This document shows positions 59,750-64,000 of a DNA stretch of 64,000 nt, piece after piece. Position numbers and translations under genes: made by a program. Under the pieces are notes generated by a model. The model searched no databases, was not told the DNA's origin, and saw only the letters and a list, made by a program, of their open reading frames with translations. Numbering within the stretch: position 1 is the stretch's first letter; every line of letters begins with the position of its first letter. Origin of the DNA: Novosphingobium sp. SG707 (GTDB taxonomy: Bacteria; Pseudomonadota; Alphaproteobacteria; Sphingomonadales; Sphingomonadaceae); assembly GCF_012275515.1 (NCBI RefSeq), contig NZ_JAAZQL010000004.1:1-64000 (forward strand), in the 5' to 3' direction.

Positions 59750-60655
59750 ATGGCCAATTTCATCATGTTCAAGTCGCTTGCCCTGCTGGTCGGCGCCTCT
59801 GCCCTCGCGCTGCCGATGACGGCTTCGGCTCATCGCCAGTGGCTTTTGCCGGTGGCCACCACCTATTCGGGCGAAGATCCCTGGGCCAGTGTCGATGCCG
59901 CCGTGTCAAACGACCTGTTCTTTCCCGACCATTTCCCGATACAACTGGCGCAGATCAAGGTGACCGCGCCGGACGGCACAGCAGGCGCCATCGAACACGG
60001 CATCACCGCCCGCCATCGCAGCACTTTCGACGTTCACCTGACCCAGCCGGGCACGTGGAAGATCGGCACCGAGGGATTTAACGTGATGGGCAGTTTCAAG
60101 GTGGACGGCGTTGAAAAGCGCGTCGGCCGTCGCCCCGGCCCGCCGCCGGGCGCGATGGGGCCGGGCGGTGCTCCGGCCGGTACGCCGGGTGGTGCTCCGG
60201 GCCGCGCGCCGGTGGAATCGGTCGCACTTGATGCCATCCCGGCCAATGCCGCCGACCTGAAGCTGACCGAAGCAATCAGCCGCAACGAGATCTTCGTCAC
60301 GCGCGGCGCGCCCACCACTGCGCTGTTCAAGCCCAGCGGCAAGGGTCTGGAATTCGATCCCTTGACCCATCCCGACGATCTGGTGGCCAATGAACCGGGC
60401 AAGTTCCGCTTCCTGATCGACGGCCAGCCCGCCAAGGGTCTCAAGCTGACCGTCATTCCGGGCGGCAAGCGCTATCGCGATGCCGAGGGCGGCTATGATG
60501 TCACCACCGATGCCAATGGCGTGGCCACCGTCAAATGGACCGGCGCGGGCATGTATTGGATGACCATCAGCGCCACCGACAACAAGCCGACCACCCCGCG
60601 CGCCACCGAGCGCCGGATGACCTACACCGCCACGGTTGAGGTGATGGCGCCCTGA
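59750..60655 (+). CDS. DUF4198 periplasmic protein
   Basis: A 301-residue secreted protein; signal peptide ends SALALPMTASA, followed by the typical HRQWLLPVATTYSG start of DUF4198, a family linked to metal uptake loci (related to NikM-type proteins). A low-complexity Gly/Pro/Ala insert occupies about residues 127-150 (PGPPPGAMGPGGAP). The C-terminal half is an Ig-like beta domain (VIPGGKRYRDAEGG, GMYWMTISATD). ACAGGAG supports the start. Its TGA overlaps the apbE ATG (TGATG), so translation is coupled. Confidence 0.85.
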   Translation: MANFIMFKSLALLVGASALALPMTASAHRQWLLPVATTYSGEDPWASVDAAVSNDLFFPDHFPIQLAQIKVTAPDGTAGAIEHGITARHRSTFDVHLTQPGTWKIGTEGFNVMGSFKVDGVEKRVGRRPGPPPGAMGPGGAPAGTPGGAPGRAPVESVALDAIPANAADLKLTEAISRNEIFVTRGAPTTALFKPSGKGLEFDPLTHPDDLVANEPGKFRFLIDGQPAKGLKLTVIPGGKRYRDAEGGYDVTTDANGVATVKWTGAGMYWMTISATDNKPTTPRATERRMTYTATVEVMAP

Positions 60656-61620
60656 TGATCCGTGTCGCCCTGCCGCCAGTCATTGATGATAATGCCCTGC
60701 GCGGTCTGGACCCGAAGGCGCCCGTGGTGGCGCTTTCGGGCCAGACGATGGGGACGGTCTGGCGGGTTCGCGCGGTTTGGCCCCAAGGCCTAGACTCGGC
60801 GGATTTGCGCGGGGCGATTGCCGCGCGGCTCGATGATCTGGTGCGCCAGATGAGCCATTGGCAGGCCGACAGCGAGCTTTGCCTTTTCAACAATTTGCAA
60901 GGCGGGGAATGGGCGAGCCTTTCGCCCGATTTCGCCCATGTGATGGCCGCTTCGCTCGATCTGGCGCAGGCCAGCGGGGGCGCGTTCAGCCCGGCCATGG
61001 GGCGGCTGGTTGATCGCTGGGGCTTTGGCCCGCCCGGCCCTGTGGCCGCGCCGCCCGGTGATGGGGAGATTGCCGCGCTGCGCCCCTGTTGCGATGTTTC
61101 GCGTCTGGCATGGGACAGTGCGGCGGGGCGCTTGCGCCAACCGGGGGGCGTATCGCTCGACCTGTCGGGCATCGCCAAAGGCTACGGCGTCGATGCGCTG
61201 ACCGCAATGCTGCGCGCGATGGGGGTGCGGCATGGGCTGGTCGAGGTTGGCGGGGAACTGTCCGGCTGGGGCGTGCAGAGCGATGGCCAGCCATGGTGGG
61301 TCGATCTGGAAAATCCGGCGGGCGTGGCGCCCTTGCGAATCGCGCTGCATGGCTTGGCGGTGGCCACTTCGGGCACCTATGTGCGCGGCGGGCATAATCT
61401 GGATCCGGCCACCGGTCGCCCGGCGCAAAGCGGGGTTCTGGCCTGCAGCGTGATCCATACAGAGGCGATGATCGCCGATGGCTGGGCCAGCGCGATGAGC
61501 GTAATGGGGCCGAACCGGGGGCGGGAACTGGCGGATCGGCTGGGGCTTTCAGTGCGCTGGGTGATGGAGGACGGGAGCGAGGTGTTGAGCGCGACATTGG
61601 TCGATATGATTGCGAATTAG
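60655..61620 (+). CDS. apbE: FAD:protein FMN transferase (ApbE)
   Basis: A 321-residue enzyme that attaches FMN from FAD to Thr/Ser of target proteins. Seen motifs: SGQTMGTVWRV, the SGIAKGYGVDAL FAD segment, VEVGGELSGWG, SGTYVRGGHNLDPATGRP and the Mg-site region MIADGWASAMSVMG. No clear signal peptide or lipobox, so its compartment is uncertain; periplasmic ApbE usually has one, though the N-terminus could be misjudged. The likely target is the SGAT motif of the DUF2271 protein two genes upstream. Confidence 0.9.
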   Translation: MIRVALPPVIDDNALRGLDPKAPVVALSGQTMGTVWRVRAVWPQGLDSADLRGAIAARLDDLVRQMSHWQADSELCLFNNLQGGEWASLSPDFAHVMAASLDLAQASGGAFSPAMGRLVDRWGFGPPGPVAAPPGDGEIAALRPCCDVSRLAWDSAAGRLRQPGGVSLDLSGIAKGYGVDALTAMLRAMGVRHGLVEVGGELSGWGVQSDGQPWWVDLENPAGVAPLRIALHGLAVATSGTYVRGGHNLDPATGRPAQSGVLACSVIHTEAMIADGWASAMSVMGPNRGRELADRLGLSVRWVMEDGSEVLSATLVDMIAN

Positions 61621-61651
61621 ATGCAATAAGCCTTGCTGGGGCGAGGTACTT

Positions 61652-61668
61652 TTGCTAATCGTTAGCAA
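61652..61668 (+). promoter_or_regulatory. Perfect Fur-like palindrome ahead of tonB
   Basis: TTGCTAA-TCG-TTAGCAA is a perfect 7-3-7 palindrome. It ends 21 bases before the tonB start and shares its TTGC/GCAA ends with the two boxes before the siderophore receptor, suggesting one iron regulator for both. Confidence 0.6.
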
Positions 61669-61689
61669 TAGCGAGCATCCAACGACCCC

Positions 61690-62478
61690 ATGAGGCAGCC
61701 CATGTACGCCTTCCGAGTGACTGACGAAGCCGAGTTTTCCGCCCATTACGGCCCGCTTGGCCATGAGGCGCGACTCAGCTTTGCCGCTCCGGCTCCGGCT
61801 GCCCCCTTCATTCCCAGCGCCCGCTACGTCCAGCAGGCGCAACGCCCGCGCGGCGGCGCGATGCTGGCCTCGGCGTTGGCAGTCGGCGCCTTGTTCTCCG
61901 CGATGGTCTGGATGAATGTCGCACCCCATGCCAAGCGCGAACATCATATCGTAACGATGGACCTGACCGCCCCTCCCCCGCCTTCCGCGCCGCAGAGCAA
62001 ACCGGTGGCCAAGGAGGTCGATATGCCGCAACTGCCCCAGGCCGTGGCCCAGCCGCAGCCCGAGGCCCCTACACCGCCGCTGGCCGTGGCCATTGCCGTA
62101 GGTCAGGAAGCAGCCGCGCAGCCCCCCGCCCCGCCTGCTCCTCCGGCCCCCGCCCCGGTCGCCGCCGCCGCGCCCAAGGCGCCTGCGGGGCCGGCCGAAG
62201 TGGGCGATCTGGGCGCGCGGATTCTCTCGTTCACCCCGCCCTCCTATCCTCTGGAATCGCGGCGGAATATGGAGGAAGGCACGGTGACACTGGGTCTTTT
62301 GGTCGGCACGGACGGGCGCGTGGCGGAAATCACCGTGGCCAACAGCAGCGGCTTCCCCCGCCTCGACAAGGCCGCGCTGGAGGCTGTGCGCAAATGGCGC
62401 TGGACCCCGATGATGCGCGGCGGCGAGGCGGTGATGCTGCGCGGCTTCCTGAAAATTCCCTTCAGCCTCAGGAAGTAA
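61690..62478 (+). CDS. tonB: Energy transducer TonB
   Basis: A 262-residue TonB. A cytoplasmic start of about 56 residues, longer than usual, precedes one TM (57-78, LASALAVGALFSAMVWMNV), then a Pro/Ala-rich periplasmic spanner (about 95-175) and the C-terminal domain with YPLESRRNMEEGTVTLGL and AVRKWRWTPM. It passes proton-motive energy to TBDRs; exbB/exbD are not in the window. Its own palindromic operator precedes it. The start could be ATG 61690 or 61702. Its end overlaps the convergent hydrolase by 11 bases. Confidence 0.92.
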   Translation: MRQPMYAFRVTDEAEFSAHYGPLGHEARLSFAAPAPAAPFIPSARYVQQAQRPRGGAMLASALAVGALFSAMVWMNVAPHAKREHHIVTMDLTAPPPPSAPQSKPVAKEVDMPQLPQAVAQPQPEAPTPPLAVAIAVGQEAAAQPPAPPAPPAPAPVAAAAPKAPAGPAEVGDLGARILSFTPPSYPLESRRNMEEGTVTLGLLVGTDGRVAEITVANSSGFPRLDKAALEAVRKWRWTPMMRGGEAVMLRGFLKIPFSLRK

Positions 62479-63247
62479 GGAATTCCACCATCTGCTGGCC
62501 CAGTTCCTTCTGGGTCACGCTGCTCATATGCGTGCCGGGGATTTCGGCATAGCGCGCATTGGGCAAGGTCTGGGCCAGACGCGGGGCGCTGCCATTGTCC
62601 TGATCGATGGCGCCGCAGACCACCAGCGTGGGCATGGTGATACCGGCCAGATCCGAAGGCGGCGTATCGTCCACCGATTGCAGCAGCAATTCCGCCGCGC
62701 GCAGATCGACCTTTTGCGCCTTCATGAACTGTTGGGCAACATAGGCCGGATCGCCATGCTTGATCGTGCCGTAGCGCGCGATGGCGTCGAGGAAAAAGGC
62801 GCTGCGCCGCGCCCATCCCGCCAGCCCTTCCAGACCCATGCCCGCAAGGATCAACCGGCGCGGCTCCAGCCCCGCCAGCACCGCGCGCGTGGCCGTGCGC
62901 GAGCCGAGCGAGAAGCCGCCCAGATCGAAGCCGCCCGGCTCAAACCCCAGTTCGCGCACCAGCATCAGCGCATCGGTGACCAGCACGTCCTCAGGATAGG
63001 CGGTGGCGTCATGGGGCGCCTCGCTCATGCCATGGGCGCGAAGGTCCGGCATGATGACCTCGAACCCGGCCTGCGCCAGACGTTCGGCATGGCCATATTT
63101 GACCCAGTTGATCGCCGCCGATGAAAACAGCCCGTGAAACAGCAGCAAGGGCCGCCCGCTCCCTCCCGATGCAGGCCCCATCCGGTGGAGCGCCAGCCGC
63201 GTTCCTGCCCAACCGCGAAAGTAGCTGGTGGTGACGGTTTCGGGCAT
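62468..63247 (-). CDS. Alpha/beta-fold hydrolase
   Basis: A 259-residue hydrolase. LLLFHGLFSSAAINW is the oxyanion region, FDLGGFSLGSRTA holds the nucleophile Ser in GFSLG, VVCGAIDQDNG the acid and IPGTHMSSV the His. The reaction is unknown. ATG 63247 is preceded by GAGG eight bases upstream; a longer in-frame TTG start at 63370 would add 41 residues. Convergent with tonB. Confidence 0.85.
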   Translation of the reverse strand: MPETVTTSYFRGWAGTRLALHRMGPASGGSGRPLLLFHGLFSSAAINWVKYGHAERLAQAGFEVIMPDLRAHGMSEAPHDATAYPEDVLVTDALMLVRELGFEPGGFDLGGFSLGSRTATRAVLAGLEPRRLILAGMGLEGLAGWARRSAFFLDAIARYGTIKHGDPAYVAQQFMKAQKVDLRAAELLLQSVDDTPPSDLAGITMPTLVVCGAIDQDNGSAPRLAQTLPNARYAEIPGTHMSSVTQKELGQQMVEFLTS

Positions 63248-63426
63248 GACGACATCCTCTTCGGGCGAATGGGCAAGGAGATCGCGATAGGCGCGGAAAA
63301 GCCAAAGGGGCAAGCGGCTTGTGCCAGCCGATGCCTGAAAATATTCATGGATCAAGGAAAGGCGCTCCAAAGGCGCGAAAGGAAACAGGGCGGGTTGCGC
63401 CCGCCCTGCATGATCTGTCGTCTGTT

Positions 63427-63729
63427 TCAGCAGCCGGTCAGCGAGGCGCCGGGCACATAGCGCGGGCCGAACATCGGCGAACAGGCGCGCGCCGCACCGG
63501 CACGCTTCAGCCGGGACGGGTCGATCTGGCCGCTCTTGGCGGTATCGGCGCGGTCAAAGGCGGTTTCCATATAGGCGACGAAGGCTTCGCGGGTGACCTT
63601 GCCATCGGCATCGCGCGGCACATGGGGCAGGATCTCGGCCAGCGCCGTGTCACCGGCAGCGGCGGCATTGGCCTGCGAAGCGCCGGCAAGGGCCAGAACC
63701 ACGGCGGCGAGGCCAAAACGGATATTCAT
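63427..63729 (-). CDS. Small secreted EF-hand-like protein
   Basis: A 100-residue exported protein with signal peptide (LAAVVLALAGASQANA). Two calcium-loop-like segments, PRDADGKVTREAF and DRADTAKSGQIDPSRL, resemble EF-hands, though the second is weak. Cys82 (RACSPM) and Cys100 at the C-terminus could pair. Probably a periplasmic calcium-responsive or binding protein. GGAGG precedes the ATG. Confidence 0.75.
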   Translation of the reverse strand: MNIRFGLAAVVLALAGASQANAAAAGDTALAEILPHVPRDADGKVTREAFVAYMETAFDRADTAKSGQIDPSRLKRAGAARACSPMFGPRYVPGASLTGC

Positions 63730-63948
63730 AACTCCTCCTATGCGAAAGTCCCCACCCCCGCGCCGCGCGGCCTAGCTTTTCGGACGGGCGTCCGATATGC
63801 GCAATTCTGCTCATGCTTTTATCGCGCATTTTCGGTCATTTCGTACAAAGCTGGCCTTTCCTTTGCGGGCGGCTCGCCTCGTCGCTTGGAACCATCGCCT
63901 CGCCGGACTCTTCCTTGGGCATGGTCCATGTTCGAGAGGAGTAGACCC

Positions 63949-64000
63949 ATGAAGACCCTTCACAGCACGCTGCTCGCCGCCACCATGTTGGCCGTGGCAT
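63949..64000 (+). CDS. Start of a truncated exported protein
   Basis: ATG 63949 follows AGGAG by seven bases and opens a signal-peptide-like sequence (KTLHSTLLAATMLAVA) that runs off the window. The protein is probably secreted; its identity cannot be read. The 219 bases before it, divergent from the EF-hand gene, contain a small CGGACG/CGTCCG hairpin and nothing else recognisable. Confidence 0.55.
   Translation, partial: MKTLHSTLLAATMLAVA

Noticed and set aside
1..64000. CRISPR arrays, rRNA genes, replication origins
   Set aside because: No regularly spaced repeats of 24-40 bases, no rRNA sequence and no DnaA-box cluster were noticed.

Overview
The window looks like chromosome of a GC-rich alphaproteobacterium of the Sphingomonadaceae, most likely Novosphingobium-like. 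This is inferred from gene content: four TonB-dependent receptors (TBDRs), a grxC-nitrilase-DUF1178 operon, polyhydroxyalkanoate enzymes, a globin-coupled chemoreceptor, and the style of the fab and recF neighbourhoods. No rRNA or marker gene is present to fix the genus.

Layout. (1) About 1-7.67 kb is a decayed mobile region: two overlapping phage-type small genes, a ribbon-helix-helix-like gene coupled to a 992-codon phage virion-like gene, a long IS630-type transposase, an orphan PemK/MazF toxin and a frameshifted HigA antitoxin tail. It abuts the 3' end of a tRNA-Arg(CCT), a classical island boundary. (2) 7.8-18.4 kb is core-like: DUF1178/nitrilase/grxC, an Hsp20 gene with a probable RpoH promoter and ROSE-like RNA thermometer, a LuxR-type regulator that seems to lack an AUG start at its full length, a hydrolase, a membrane protein paired with a CapA-like phosphoesterase, TBDR 1 and a HIRAN protein. 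(3) 18.7-29 kb: a PAS-PAS-GGDEF diguanylate cyclase, a tripartite RND efflux operon divergent from its likely two-component system, a secreted PHB-depolymerase-like esterase and tRNA-Arg(TCT). (4) 29-38.8 kb: TBDR 2, a YhhQ queuosine-precursor transporter, a perfect 40-bp inverted repeat pair, PspC, recF, fabG-fabD, and a divergent LD-carboxypeptidase/Mur-ligase pair likely to act in peptidoglycan recycling. (5) 38.8-47.7 kb: a FIST-like protein and a 71-aa protein divergent from a globin-coupled chemoreceptor, PilZ, DUF808, an alginate-export-type porin, a GST, intracellular PhaZ and an enoyl-CoA hydratase.

(6) 47.7-54 kb looks like a purine-nucleoside scavenging locus: secreted adenosine deaminase, TBDR 3 and a NUP-family protein, with a divergent LysR regulator. 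(7) 54-62.5 kb holds a degenerate HD-GYP gene and then an iron-type operon: Fiu-like TBDR 4, a Sel1-repeat protein, a PepSY membrane protein, DUF2271, DUF4198 and ApbE, followed by TonB. Fur-like 17-mers precede both the TBDR and tonB. The DUF2271 protein carries an SGAT motif like those flavinylated by ApbE, so I propose a periplasmic flavin-dependent ferric-siderophore reduction system. (8) The right edge has a hydrolase, an EF-hand-like secreted protein and the start of a truncated gene.

The strongest leads are the ApbE/SGAT iron operon, the purine-nucleoside locus, the FIST/globin signalling unit with paired operators, and the 40-bp repeat pair. All functions are read from sequence motifs and family memory; no database search was run.
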